DNA of 64,000 bases from Psychroserpens mesophilus (GTDB lineage: Bacteria; Bacteroidota; Bacteroidia; Flavobacteriales; Flavobacteriaceae): contig NZ_JXJP01000006.1 of NCBI RefSeq assembly GCF_000826645.1, forward strand, positions 1 to 64,000, read 5' to 3'. Below the pieces are notes generated by a model. That model was given only the letters and a program-made list of their open reading frames with translations, searched no databases and was not told the origin of the DNA. The first letter of the stretch is position 1; each line of letters begins with the position of its first letter. Positions 35,399 to 44,163 of the stretch are shown here, piece after piece. The position numbers and the translations under genes are program-made.

Positions 35399-36073
35399 AT
35401 GAGTGTTGTATTACAAGCGAAACATATCAATAAATACTTTAGGAAGCCTGTGTTGTTTCATGTGCTAAAGGATATCAATTTTCAAATTGAAAAAGGAGAG
35501 TTTGTATCGATTATGGGTAAATCGGGTTGTGGAAAATCAACATTGCTATATATTCTTTCCACGATGGATACCGATTATGAAGGTGAATTATTTTTGAGTG
35601 ATCAATTGGTGACAGGGCAATCCAGAGCACATTTGTCATATTTACGCAATAAGCATATAGGTTTTGTGTTTCAATTTCATTACCTGTTATCTGAGTTTTC
35701 AGTTCTAGAAAATGTCATGCTTCCCGCCAAAAAACTAGCTGAGAAATCGCATCAGGAAATAGAACACGATGCCATGCAAAAACTAAAAATTCTTAATATA
35801 GATCACTTGGCTAAAAAACGAGCCTCTCAAGTTTCAGGAGGCGAAAAACAACGAGTAGCTATTGCCAGAGCACTAATCAATAATCCGTCTATAATTATGG
35901 GAGATGAGCCAACAGGAAATTTAGATAGTCATAATGCTGAAAACGTTTTCAACATCTTTAAACAGCTCAGTGAAGAACAAAATTTGTCATTGCTCATTGT
36001 AACTCATGATGAAGATTTTGCGAATAAGACCGATAGAATCATACAAATGGGAGATGGTAAAATCATTATATAA
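35399..36073 (+). CDS. ABC transporter ATP-binding protein, MacB/LolD type
   Basis: 224 residues with all ABC motifs: Walker A GKSGCGKST, Q-loop FQFHYLL, signature VSGGEKQRVAIARAL, Walker B IIMGDEPTGNLD and H-loop VTHDE. It is the energising subunit for the permease immediately upstream. Last gene of the S2P-adaptor-permease-ATPase operon; the next gene has its own regulon promoter. Confidence 0.93.
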   Translation: MSVVLQAKHINKYFRKPVLFHVLKDINFQIEKGEFVSIMGKSGCGKSTLLYILSTMDTDYEGELFLSDQLVTGQSRAHLSYLRNKHIGFVFQFHYLLSEFSVLENVMLPAKKLAEKSHQEIEHDAMQKLKILNIDHLAKKRASQVSGGEKQRVAIARALINNPSIIMGDEPTGNLDSHNAENVFNIFKQLSEEQNLSLLIVTHDEDFANKTDRIIQMGDGKIII

Positions 36074-36091
36074 TCTAAAGACCATAATGTG

Positions 36092-36134
36092 TGATTTTTA
36101 TCATTTTATGTTATGATTATATTTACTAAATTGC
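36092..36134 (+). promoter_or_regulatory. FNR-like box and -7 element for cbpA
   Basis: TGAT-TTTT-ATCA (36092-36103) and TAAATTGC (36127-36134), 33 bp apart; start near 36138, ATG at 36154. Confidence 0.7.
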
Positions 36135-36153
36135 TAACTAAATCCTAGAATGT

Positions 36154-37038
36154 ATGGCATTTATAGACTACTATAAAATCCTTGGCATTTCAAAAGAAGC
36201 CACAGAAAATGATATTAAAAAAGCATATCGAAAATTGGCTCGTAAATACCATCCGGATTTAAATCCTAACGATACAGTTGCTGAGCAAAAGTTTAAGGAA
36301 ATTAATGAAGCTAACGAAGTTTTGGGTAACCCAGAAAATCGTAAAAAATATGATGCTTATGGAGAGCATTGGCAACATGCTGAAGAATACGAGAAAGCAA
36401 AACAACAAGAGCAGTATCAAAAAACGAATAGTGATCCTTATGGTGGTTATTCTGAAGAAGATTTTTCAGATTTTTTCGGATCAATGTTCGGTGATAATTT
36501 CAATAAATCTCAAGGAAGGCAGGTGAAATTTCGAGGTCAGGATTATAATGCTGAACTACAACTCAACCTCAAAGATGTATATGCGTACCATAAACGAACA
36601 CTTACGGTAAATAATAAAAATATTCGCCTAACAATTCCAGCTGGAGTTGAAAATGGTCAAGTTATTAAAATTAAAGGTCATGGAGGAAAAGGTATAAATG
36701 GAGGCCCAAATGGCGATTTGTATATTAAATTTTCAATACTCAATACGTCTGAATTCAAAAGAGATGCTCACAATTTATATCTCACAGTTGATTTAGATTT
36801 GTATAAGGCCTTGCTAGGAGGTGACTTAACTGTAAATACGTTCGATGGAAAAGTGAAGCTCAACGTAAAGCCAGGAACGCAAAACGGCACCAAAGTGAAA
36901 TTGAAAGGGAAAGGGTTTCCAAAGTATAAAAAACAGGGAGAATTTGGAGATTTATATATCACTTATGCTATTAAATTACCAACAAATCTTTCAGCAAAAG
37001 AAAAAGAACTTTTTACCGAACTCTCAAAATTGCGATAA
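36154..37038 (+). CDS. cbpA: J-domain co-chaperone CbpA-like
   Basis: 294 residues. J-domain at 1-68 with the HPD motif (YHPDLNP), then a Gly/Phe-type linker (GGYSEEDFSDFFGSMFG, with FFGSMFG) and the C-terminal substrate-binding DnaJ_C domain (TIPAGVENGQVIKIKGHGG...). The zinc-finger domain of true DnaJ is absent, as in CbpA. It stimulates DnaK under stress. It is followed 1 bp later by the CbpM-type modulator. Confidence 0.92.
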   Translation: MAFIDYYKILGISKEATENDIKKAYRKLARKYHPDLNPNDTVAEQKFKEINEANEVLGNPENRKKYDAYGEHWQHAEEYEKAKQQEQYQKTNSDPYGGYSEEDFSDFFGSMFGDNFNKSQGRQVKFRGQDYNAELQLNLKDVYAYHKRTLTVNNKNIRLTIPAGVENGQVIKIKGHGGKGINGGPNGDLYIKFSILNTSEFKRDAHNLYLTVDLDLYKALLGGDLTVNTFDGKVKLNVKPGTQNGTKVKLKGKGFPKYKKQGEFGDLYITYAIKLPTNLSAKEKELFTELSKLR

Positions 37039-37039
37039 C

Positions 37040-37336
37040 ATGGACACAACACACTTCATATCAATTCAACAGTTTTGCACACATTATAACGTTCCTTCAA
37101 GTTTTATCAATGCACTTTACGACTACGAGCTCATTGAAATAACAGTGCGTGATAATACCAATTATTTAAAAGTGAATCAGCTCAATGAAGTTGAAAAAAT
37201 GATGCGACTCCATTACGAATTAGATATTAATATTGAAGGAATTGATGTAATTTATAATCTACTAAAGCAATTAGAGCAGCTTCAATCTGAAATTAGAACC
37301 TTAAAAAACAGATTAAATGTTTATGAGGATGTATAA
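37040..37336 (+). CDS. cbpM: Chaperone modulator CbpM
   Basis: 98 residues, MerR-like helix-turn-helix fold (FISIQQFCTHYNVPSSFINAL, noted for FCTHYNV) followed by a coiled coil (QLEQLQSEIRTLKNRLN). CbpM binds the J-domain of CbpA and inhibits it. ATG 37040, 1 bp after cbpA, is the natural start; the longer frame from 36944 lies inside cbpA. The gene pair and order match other bacteria. Confidence 0.88.
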   Translation: MDTTHFISIQQFCTHYNVPSSFINALYDYELIEITVRDNTNYLKVNQLNEVEKMMRLHYELDINIEGIDVIYNLLKQLEQLQSEIRTLKNRLNVYEDV

Positions 37337-37461
37337 TTCTCTTATTTTTTTATAATTAGATATACATTAAATTCACTATTTACACCGAAAGTGAAAGTAT
37401 CTAATTACATTGCTATTGTAAAAATAAAAATCTGATTTAAAACCTTTATGGAACATTTGTA

Positions 37462-39429
37462 ATGAAGCACACTAAGTCAGAGCCACACGATCATAATCAA
37501 ATATTAGGAAAAAAAACAGAACTTTACTTTGCCATTTTTTGTGGTGTTTTTCTACTTGCAGGTTTCTTAATTGAAAAACTAACGGACTATAACCAATGGT
37601 TTGCTTTGTCAAGCTATATTACGGCATATTTTTTCGGTGGGTATTTTATAAGCATCGAGGCATATAAGAAAATTAAAAAAGGCGGTTTTGATATTGATTT
37701 TTTAATGATTGCTGCGGCTGTAGGAGCGGCTTATATAGGAAGTTGGGCAGAAGGCGCATTGTTACTTTTTCTTTTTAGTTTGGGCCATGCCTTAGAGCAT
37801 TACGCCATGAATAAAGCTAAGAAATCTATCGAAGCTTTAAATTCATTATCTCCAAAAATAGCAATCGTCAAAAGGCATGGTCGACTTGAAGAAATTTCAA
37901 TTGATGACTTAAAAATTAACGATATTATAGTTGTAAAACCGCACACAAAAATTGCAGCAGATGGTATTATAATTAGCGGAAGCAGCAGTGTGAACCAAGC
38001 GCCAATTACAGGTGAAAGTATGCCTGTTGACAAAACCTTTATCGAAACTACAGATAATTTACCAGCGTTTGATAGTCTAGATAAGAAACATGTTGTCTTT
38101 ACAGGAACGATTAATGGAGATCATGTTTTAGAAGTTCTCGTTTTAAAATTAAGTAAAGATTCAACGGTTTCTCGATTAATAAAAATGGTTAAAGATGTTG
38201 AAACTCAAAAATCACCAACCCAAAGATTAACCAAAAAATTTGAAAAGTGGTATGTGCCAATTGTGATCCTCGTTGTTTTCCTATTATGCTTTGCTTATTT
38301 GATTGTAGACGAGAATTTTGATACGAGTTTGTACAGAGCTATAACAGTTTTAGTAGCTGCAAGTCCTTGTGCTTTAGCAATTTCAACACCTAGTGCGGTG
38401 TTGAGTGGTATTGCAAGAGCAGCACAAAAAGGGGTATTAATCAAAGGAGGAAAAGCATTAGAAGATTTAGGAGGGATTTCGACCATTGCGTTTGATAAAA
38501 CTGGAACGTTAACAGAAGGAAAACCCAAACTCACTCATGTTATTCCGCTTCATGATTTAAGTGAAATTGCACTTAGTCAACTTGTATTGGATGTCGAAAG
38601 CTTAAGCAATCATCCACTGGCTAAAGCCATTTCAACAGATATTAAAATTCAATATAATTTAGAAGTACAAAACAAGGCTTCTAACGTAAATGCCATACAA
38701 GGCAAGGGAATTAGTGCCATATATTCCGGTAATGAAGTTTTTATTGGAAATTTAAAGTTGATGGAAGATTCAGGTATCAAAACAGATCGTGAAGTCAAAT
38801 CTAGTATCGTCAACTTATCAGAAAATGGTCATACGGTAATGATTGTGGCTTATCAAAATGTGATTGTAGGGCTTATTGGTGTTATGGACATACCTCGAAA
38901 AACGGCAGCAGCTACATTAATCAAGTTGAAACAAATTGGTATTAAACACATGATAATGCTTACAGGTGATCATCAAAATGTAGGAAACGCAATTGCCAGG
39001 CAAATAGGTCTTACTGATGCAAGAGGCGATTTATTACCTGAAGATAAAGTGTCTGCTGTAAGAGAATTAATTGAGAGAGATAAAAAAATTGCGATGGTAG
39101 GTGATGGTGTTAATGATGCACCAGCAATGGCATTAAGCACTGTGAGTATAGCAATGGGAGCAGCCGGAAGTGATGTAGCTTTAGAAACAGCAGATGTCGC
39201 GTTAATGTCTGATAAAATTGAAAACTTACCATTTGTCATCGGTTTGAGCCGAGAATCTAAACGGATTATTAAGCAAAATATCATGATTAGTTTAGGTGTT
39301 GTATTTCTGTTAGTTCCAGTAACTATTTTAGGTCTTACCAATATTGGATTGGCTGTAGCTTTTCATGAAGGTTCTACAATAGTGGTGGTATTGAACGCTT
39401 TGCGATTATTGCGTTACAAAATGGATTAA
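37462..39429 (+). CDS. P1B-4-type heavy-metal translocating P-type ATPase
   Basis: 655 residues, inner membrane. Motifs in order: His-containing N-terminus (HDHN) without an HMA domain, actuator ITGESMP, transmembrane SPCALAISTPSA (SPC rather than CPC), phosphorylation DKTGTLTEGKP, HP dipeptide in SNHPLAKA, hinge GDGVNDAPAMA and HEGST in the last membrane pair. SPC together with HEGST/HEGGT marks subgroup P1B-4 (Co, Zn, Cd or Fe export). No TGAT-N4-ATCA box at correct spacing precedes it; it may be reached by read-through from cbpA-cbpM (125-bp gap). Antisense ORFs within it are shadows. Confidence 0.92.
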   Translation: MKHTKSEPHDHNQILGKKTELYFAIFCGVFLLAGFLIEKLTDYNQWFALSSYITAYFFGGYFISIEAYKKIKKGGFDIDFLMIAAAVGAAYIGSWAEGALLLFLFSLGHALEHYAMNKAKKSIEALNSLSPKIAIVKRHGRLEEISIDDLKINDIIVVKPHTKIAADGIIISGSSSVNQAPITGESMPVDKTFIETTDNLPAFDSLDKKHVVFTGTINGDHVLEVLVLKLSKDSTVSRLIKMVKDVETQKSPTQRLTKKFEKWYVPIVILVVFLLCFAYLIVDENFDTSLYRAITVLVAASPCALAISTPSAVLSGIARAAQKGVLIKGGKALEDLGGISTIAFDKTGTLTEGKPKLTHVIPLHDLSEIALSQLVLDVESLSNHPLAKAISTDIKIQYNLEVQNKASNVNAIQGKGISAIYSGNEVFIGNLKLMEDSGIKTDREVKSSIVNLSENGHTVMIVAYQNVIVGLIGVMDIPRKTAAATLIKLKQIGIKHMIMLTGDHQNVGNAIARQIGLTDARGDLLPEDKVSAVRELIERDKKIAMVGDGVNDAPAMALSTVSIAMGAAGSDVALETADVALMSDKIENLPFVIGLSRESKRIIKQNIMISLGVVFLLVPVTILGLTNIGLAVAFHEGSTIVVVLNALRLLRYKMD

Positions 39430-39608
39430 ATTTATCCTAATTTAAAATTTAAATGATCACTCTTAGACGTAACTATTGACTTACAAAAGAACGGTACTTA
39501 TAATAGCTTTTTTTAGTATAAAACACTAGTATAGAGCATAATGTTGTAGGTCACACATCTTTTAAGACTGTTGAAGGATTTTAGTAATTTACAGTAAGTA
39601 TGGTTAAC

Positions 39609-39651
39609 TGATTAAAATCATAGTTGAATTTGATTTTTTTACATAATTTAA
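39609..39651 (+). promoter_or_regulatory. FNR-like box and -7 element for the DUF3298-like lipoprotein
   Basis: TGAT-TAAA-ATCA (39609-39620) and TAATTTAA (39644-39651), 33 bp apart. The rest of the 268-bp gap (39430-39697) shows nothing else I recognise. Confidence 0.7.
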
Positions 39652-39697
39652 TCCTTTATCTGAAAATAATTTCAGTATTCACTTAAGTTCACAACCA

Positions 39698-40576
39698 ATG
39701 AAATATTTATATATTCTATTTCTAATTCTATTGTTATCAAATTGTAAAAACGATTCCAATAAAGAAAATTTTGATAATATTGAAGACATCGAAGTTGTAG
39801 CACTTCCTGTAAAAGATACTTCACAAACAAATCATACTAATATTGAATCTCTGGATAAGTCCATTACGATAGAAATGAAACAAAAAACACTCATTAAAAA
39901 AAGTGACGAACGTGAAGAGCTTCAAAAATTGATTCTTGATAAAAGATATGTTATTGAAAAGGAAGACTATAATCTTAATTTTAAATATCCGCTTCTCAAT
40001 GAGTCGTTTAAACCAACACATAGAAACTTTAATGAGTTTATAAACGAGTATTATATAAATGTGTCCCAAATTGAAAAAGACATCTTAGAAAGTAAGTTAT
40101 TATGCGATAGTATAGAAGCGCAAAATTTCAGAGAAGAACGTTTTATAGACTACAAAATCTATAATGTCAATGATCAACTTGTAAGTATTTTGTTTTACAA
40201 GGAAAATTTTTATTCGGGAGCGATGCATCCAAGTTTTTCTTTTGACTGCTTTAATTTCGATTTAAATAGAGGTGTATTTATGACTTATGATGACTTTTTT
40301 ATTGAAGGATCAGAAGGCGAATTGTTAATGGTACTCAATGAAAAACTCAATGAAAAAATTAAAAGTGGAGGTCTGTATTATGATTGCTGGGAATTATCGT
40401 TAACAGATTTTATAGGCAGTAAAAACAATTTTGTTCTTAATGAAACTTACGTAGAATTTTACTTTGATGATTGCACGATATGTCCTTCTTATACTGGGAC
40501 GTATTCTATTGAACTTCAACTAATAGATTTGTTATCCGTTTTAAAGAAATATGATTTAAATCCTTTAGTGTTTTAA
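39698..40576 (+). CDS. Lipoprotein with RsiV/DUF3298-like domain
   Basis: 292 residues; lipobox LLLSNCKN at the N-terminus, a low-complexity acidic linker, then an alpha/beta domain whose text YSGAMHPSFSFDCFNFDLNRG and FMTYDDFF matches the DUF3298/RsiV pattern. These domains are found in periplasmic proteins, including lysozyme-sensing anti-sigma factor ectodomains; no transmembrane anti-sigma part is present here, so the function is open. Transcribed from its own regulon promoter. Confidence 0.7.
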   Translation: MKYLYILFLILLLSNCKNDSNKENFDNIEDIEVVALPVKDTSQTNHTNIESLDKSITIEMKQKTLIKKSDEREELQKLILDKRYVIEKEDYNLNFKYPLLNESFKPTHRNFNEFINEYYINVSQIEKDILESKLLCDSIEAQNFREERFIDYKIYNVNDQLVSILFYKENFYSGAMHPSFSFDCFNFDLNRGVFMTYDDFFIEGSEGELLMVLNEKLNEKIKSGGLYYDCWELSLTDFIGSKNNFVLNETYVEFYFDDCTICPSYTGTYSIELQLIDLLSVLKKYDLNPLVF

Positions 40577-40656
40577 TTTTAAACCCATTAATTACAAGTT
40601 TATGTAAGCTTTTTGTTTGACTTGTTAATCGATATATGCATATAAACGTATTTCTT

Positions 40657-41424
40657 ATGAATGCTACGAAAATCATAGAAGTAACTCCTCAAAATGTTCA
40701 CGAACACTCCTTTTTTTGTATTAGAAATATAAAAAGTCCCGGTTTTGAAAGTAAGAGACGATGGTTTGAAAAACGATTCAAAGAAGGGTTACAACTGAAA
40801 ATTTTGAAATCGGAAGATGATAAAATGCTCGGATTTATAGAATTTACGCCAGCTGAAAAAGCATGGAGACCTGTTGATGCTGGTAATTATATGTTTATTC
40901 ATTGTATTGCAGTCTCTTCAAAAAAAGACCGAGAACAGGGTTTTGGTTCGATGTTAATTAATGAAGCCGAACGCGAAGCCAAAAAACGTCATATGGATGG
41001 TCTATGTGTGATGACCAGTAAAGGCGCTTGGATGGCTAATAAAACAGTTTTTGAAAAAAATGGATTTAAAGAAGTTGACCGTCGAGGTCGATTTGAATTG
41101 CTATCCAAATCTTGGACTATTAATGCTTCAATCCCTAAATTATACGATTGGACTTTGCAGCAAAAAAAGTATTCCGGTTGGAATTTAGTCTATGCAGATC
41201 AATGTCCTTGGCATGAGAAATCGGCTTTCGATTTATTGAATACTGCAATGGATTTTGGTATTGATTTAAAAGTAACTAAAATGACTTCTGTAGAAGATGC
41301 CAAACAAGCGCCTTCAGGTTTTGGAGTGTTCAATCTGCTTTACAACGGCAAACTCATTGAGGACCACTATATCAGTGCCACACGTTTTAAAAACATTTTG
41401 AGAAATATTAGTAAGAGTGTATAA
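40657..41424 (+). CDS. GNAT N-acetyltransferase with YoaP-like C-terminal domain
   Basis: 255 residues from ATG 40657 (MNATKIIEVTPQN); the upstream ATG 40636 adds seven unrelated residues. GNAT fold at about 1-150 with acetyl-CoA loop REQGFGSMLINEAE, then a YoaP-like thioredoxin-fold-type domain (about 160-255; YADQCPWHEKS, with a single Cys). Substrate unknown. No box at the standard spacing; it may be expressed by read-through from the lipoprotein gene. Confidence 0.82.
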   Translation: MNATKIIEVTPQNVHEHSFFCIRNIKSPGFESKRRWFEKRFKEGLQLKILKSEDDKMLGFIEFTPAEKAWRPVDAGNYMFIHCIAVSSKKDREQGFGSMLINEAEREAKKRHMDGLCVMTSKGAWMANKTVFEKNGFKEVDRRGRFELLSKSWTINASIPKLYDWTLQQKKYSGWNLVYADQCPWHEKSAFDLLNTAMDFGIDLKVTKMTSVEDAKQAPSGFGVFNLLYNGKLIEDHYISATRFKNILRNISKSV

Positions 41425-41426
41425 AC

Positions 41427-41469
41427 TGACCACTATCATTTCATAAGGCATCATCATTTCTTAAATTAA
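41427..41469 (+). promoter_or_regulatory. FNR-like box and -7 element for the 41495/41591 genes
   Basis: TGAC-CACT-ATCA (41427-41438, one mismatch) and TAAATTAA (41462-41469), 33 bp apart. Confidence 0.65.
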
Positions 41470-41494
41470 TGGTTCTACAAAATAATGTGCTATT

Positions 41495-41569
41495 ATGAAA
41501 ATTCAATTAAGACTAAAACTTGTATTTGCAGTTTTAATATTACTATTAACGACCTTGCTATTTGTTTAA
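41495..41569 (+). CDS. 24-residue hydrophobic micro-protein
   Basis: ATG 41495 to TAA 41567-41569. Nearly the whole peptide is a single membrane helix after a basic N-terminus (MKIQLRLK, then a Leu/Val/Thr stretch). It is the first ORF after the predicted start of the regulon promoter and is followed 21 bp later by the membrane protein gene at 41591. Context and hydrophobicity support it, but its length makes it uncertain. Confidence 0.4.
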   Translation: MKIQLRLKLVFAVLILLLTTLLFV

Positions 41570-41570
41570 A

Positions 41571-41584
41571 CTATGATATCATAG
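41571..41584. promoter_or_regulatory. 14-bp perfect palindrome before 41591 gene
   Basis: CTATGATATCATAG reads the same on both strands and ends 6 bp before ATG 41591. The core joins TGAT and ATCA half-sites without the 4-bp spacer. It could be a regulator site or a small hairpin masking the start. Confidence 0.35.
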
Positions 41585-41590
41585 AAAGTC

Positions 41591-42691
41591 ATGAAGTATG
41601 CCTTTGCCATATTACTATGTATTCACGGTATAATCCATCTTATGGGTTTTGCAAAGGCATTTTATCTTACCGACATACAACAGCAGATCTTAGGTATCTC
41701 AAAACCTATTGGTTTCCTATGGTTGGTCACTTTTATTTTGTTTATCGTTACTGCGATACAATTTCTAACTTATAAAAAGTGGTTTTATTTAGCACATATA
41801 GTTGTTGCTGTATCGCAAATCTTAATCATAATGGCTTGGAAAGATGCTAGGTTTGGTACCATCCTAAATTTTATCATTCTTGTAGTAAGTATAGCATCGC
41901 TCAGCACTTACAGATTTCATGCTATGATTGATAATGAATCAACTCAGATTTTATATAATGCCACACGCTCAACGCATAATAACATTTCTAAGAAAAATTT
42001 TAAAGACCTTCCGGAAATTGTAAAAAAATGGATGCAGAATTCTGGTGGAACAGATCATATAAAAGTGTCATCGGTACGTTTAAAACAACAAGGAGAAATG
42101 CGAATGAAACCAACTAGCAAATGGATGTCGTTTAAAGCAGATCAATATTTTGATGTGACTCATGCATCATTTGTATGGAAAACCCATGTTCATGAAAATC
42201 ATGTAGTCAATATGGTTGGTCGCGATAAATTGGTAAATGGAGAAGGAGCGATGCTCATTAAATTATTCGGAATGTTCCCAGTGATTAATGCATCAAAAAA
42301 CTACCAAATCAATTCAGGAGCCATGATTAGATATTTGGCGGAAACGTGCTGGTTTCCTTCGGCAACTTTACACGATTATATCACTTGGGAAGGCATAGAC
42401 GATACTTCAGCAAGAGCAACCTTTAAGCAGAATAATCTTTCAGTTTCTGGAGTGTTTTCATTTAATACTGAAGGCGATTTAGTTTCATTTAAAGCAGAGC
42501 GCTATTATGGTGGAAGTGAAGATGCCAAATTAGAAAACTGGTATGTTGAAATGGTGTCTTACAAAACATTTCATGGGATTAGAATTCCGAATAAAAGTAA
42601 AGTGACTTGGCAATTAGAAAACACCGATTTTCATTGGCTTACTATTGAGATTACAGATTTAGACTATAACCCAATACAGTTATTTCAATAG
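41591..42691 (+). CDS. Membrane protein with C-terminal DUF6544-like domain
   Basis: 366 residues. Three to four N-terminal membrane helices (to about residue 105), then a soluble beta-rich domain with LPEIVKKWMQNSGG, MKPTSKWMSFKADQYF and YYGGSEDAKLENWYVEM, a pattern I associate with DUF6544 proteins. Function unknown. Likely expressed from the box promoter at 41427-41469 together with the 24-residue ORF. It converges with the 42685 gene (7-bp overlap). Confidence 0.65.
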   Translation: MKYAFAILLCIHGIIHLMGFAKAFYLTDIQQQILGISKPIGFLWLVTFILFIVTAIQFLTYKKWFYLAHIVVAVSQILIIMAWKDARFGTILNFIILVVSIASLSTYRFHAMIDNESTQILYNATRSTHNNISKKNFKDLPEIVKKWMQNSGGTDHIKVSSVRLKQQGEMRMKPTSKWMSFKADQYFDVTHASFVWKTHVHENHVVNMVGRDKLVNGEGAMLIKLFGMFPVINASKNYQINSGAMIRYLAETCWFPSATLHDYITWEGIDDTSARATFKQNNLSVSGVFSFNTEGDLVSFKAERYYGGSEDAKLENWYVEMVSYKTFHGIRIPNKSKVTWQLENTDFHWLTIEITDLDYNPIQLFQ

Positions 42692-43173
42692 CCTAATTTG
42701 TTTTTGGTAGTTGGAACTTCCCATTTTATCATTTCCTTTAAAAACTCATCTACCTGCTCAATGATTAATTTTTCAGTAATGATTTTTGGGTCATAGGTTT
42801 CCAGCTCGATGCTGCTGTTTTCTACAGGAATCTGTTCTAAATAAGGAAATAATATAAACGTATGAACGTCTCCACTGTAGGATTGTGAAAATACTAAAGC
42901 ACCGCCAATAATGAATTGATAAGCAGGAATTTGATTGGTACAATCTATGAGCTCCTTTGGGAACGAATCAAACGTAATATTAATCGCTTCGTTGGTTCCT
43001 ATCCATGTTAGTTCTTGTACCTTCCATCCAATGTCATATTCTTTGCAAATGGATTTCAAAGTGTTACTTATTAAAGCTTTGGTTTTTGTTTCCCAAAGGA
43101 TTTTTTTGTCAACCACAGTTTTAATGGAATCTTTGTAGTCGCTAACACGTTCTTTTAAATGTTGTATGTTCAT
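42685..43173 (-). CDS. Hypothetical cytosolic protein, last gene of the Mla-type operon
   Basis: 162 residues, no signal peptide or membrane helix; mixed helix and strand. Family not recognised. It overlaps the MlaD-like gene by 4 bp, so it is translated with the lipid-transport genes and probably serves them or their regulation. Confidence 0.65.
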   Translation of the reverse strand: MNIQHLKERVSDYKDSIKTVVDKKILWETKTKALISNTLKSICKEYDIGWKVQELTWIGTNEAINITFDSFPKELIDCTNQIPAYQFIIGGALVFSQSYSGDVHTFILFPYLEQIPVENSSIELETYDPKIITEKLIIEQVDEFLKEMIKWEVPTTKNKLGY

Positions 43174-44159
43174 TGTGTATCTTTTTCAGTCTTTTTTTCT
43201 TGACGCTCTAATTTTCTGAAATAGCCTCTAAACAAGAAATTATGTTTTAAAGCCTCCATGTTTTGATTGAATTTATCTGTGCCTTGATTGATGTTATCGA
43301 GTGTAGATTTTAAACTATTCACTAAGGTCGTATCCTTGACTATATAATTGTAAGCACCTTCACCAGAATGAAACTCATCGACAACAGTATTAATATCAAC
43401 AAGCATTCGTTCAATTTCTTGACTGGATAATTCGAGATTACTAATTACCGATTTTAGTTTATGGCCAGAGATAGAATCATTTAAAAGCATGCCCAAAACA
43501 GTATCATCATTAGTTTTTATAGATGTAATGACGTCGTTTAGCTCATTAATGGTGTACGAAGCGCCTTTACTTGCCAATTTAAGATTGTTTACCGATTGTT
43601 TAAGATCTTGTGCCATAATGGTGTCGTTTAGTAATAAGCCGACAGTCCCTTTGCCTTCTAACATGGCTGTTGTTATTTTAAGTAAATCGGAAGTTAGAAT
43701 TGCTGCGTTTTCAGATCCAACACTTAAGGTGCTAAGGATATCATCTGCACCAATTTTACTGTAAGATACAATAACATCGCCATTACTGATTAATTCTGAA
43801 TCACCTTGTCCAGGAACAATATTCACAATCATATTACCAACTAAACCATCAGAACCAATGGTTGCAATAGCATTTTTTTTAAGATGAGTGATGATTTTTT
43901 CCTGAATATTCATGGTAACCTGAATAGAAGAATCATTCACCATAATAATATCATTAACGGTTCCTATATCAATCCCAGAGTAACGAACATTATTGCCACG
44001 TTGTAAGCCATTTACATTCTGGAAATAGGCACTTATGACAAAAGTTTTATTGAACATGTTTTGTCGCTGTCCGATGAAGTATATAGCTGTAATGAATAAC
44101 ATTGTACCAATAATAACAAAGAGTCCTAATCTCAATTTTTGTGGTTTAGTCTGTTTCAT
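43170..44159 (-). CDS. MlaD/MCE-domain substrate-binding protein
   Basis: About 329 residues from ATG 44159 (MKQTKPQKLRLGLFV), 4 bp after the ATPase stop; the longer frame to 44249 overlaps that gene and lacks family similarity. One N-terminal membrane anchor, the MCE domain at about 35-115 (FQNVNGLQRGNNVRYSGIDIG, noted for GLQRGNNV and YSGIDIG), then long helices. It belongs to an ABC retrograde or anterograde phospholipid transporter. Confidence 0.88.
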   Translation of the reverse strand: MKQTKPQKLRLGLFVIIGTMLFITAIYFIGQRQNMFNKTFVISAYFQNVNGLQRGNNVRYSGIDIGTVNDIIMVNDSSIQVTMNIQEKIITHLKKNAIATIGSDGLVGNMIVNIVPGQGDSELISNGDVIVSYSKIGADDILSTLSVGSENAAILTSDLLKITTAMLEGKGTVGLLLNDTIMAQDLKQSVNNLKLASKGASYTINELNDVITSIKTNDDTVLGMLLNDSISGHKLKSVISNLELSSQEIERMLVDINTVVDEFHSGEGAYNYIVKDTTLVNSLKSTLDNINQGTDKFNQNMEALKHNFLFRGYFRKLERQEKKTEKDTQ

Positions 44160-44163
44160 TGTT

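Noticed and set aside
37433-37444. Box for the P1B-4 ATPase (TGATTTAAAACC)
   Set aside because: The second half-site is absent and the expected -7 element would fall inside the coding sequence.
38973-39341. Minus-strand ORF inside the P-type ATPase
   Set aside because: Shadow ORF antisense to conserved motifs; also true of the others at 37800-38033 and 38295-38534.
41485-41775. 96-codon ORF overlapping the membrane protein gene
   Set aside because: Out of frame with the recognisable protein at 41591, Cys-rich and without a plausible fold.
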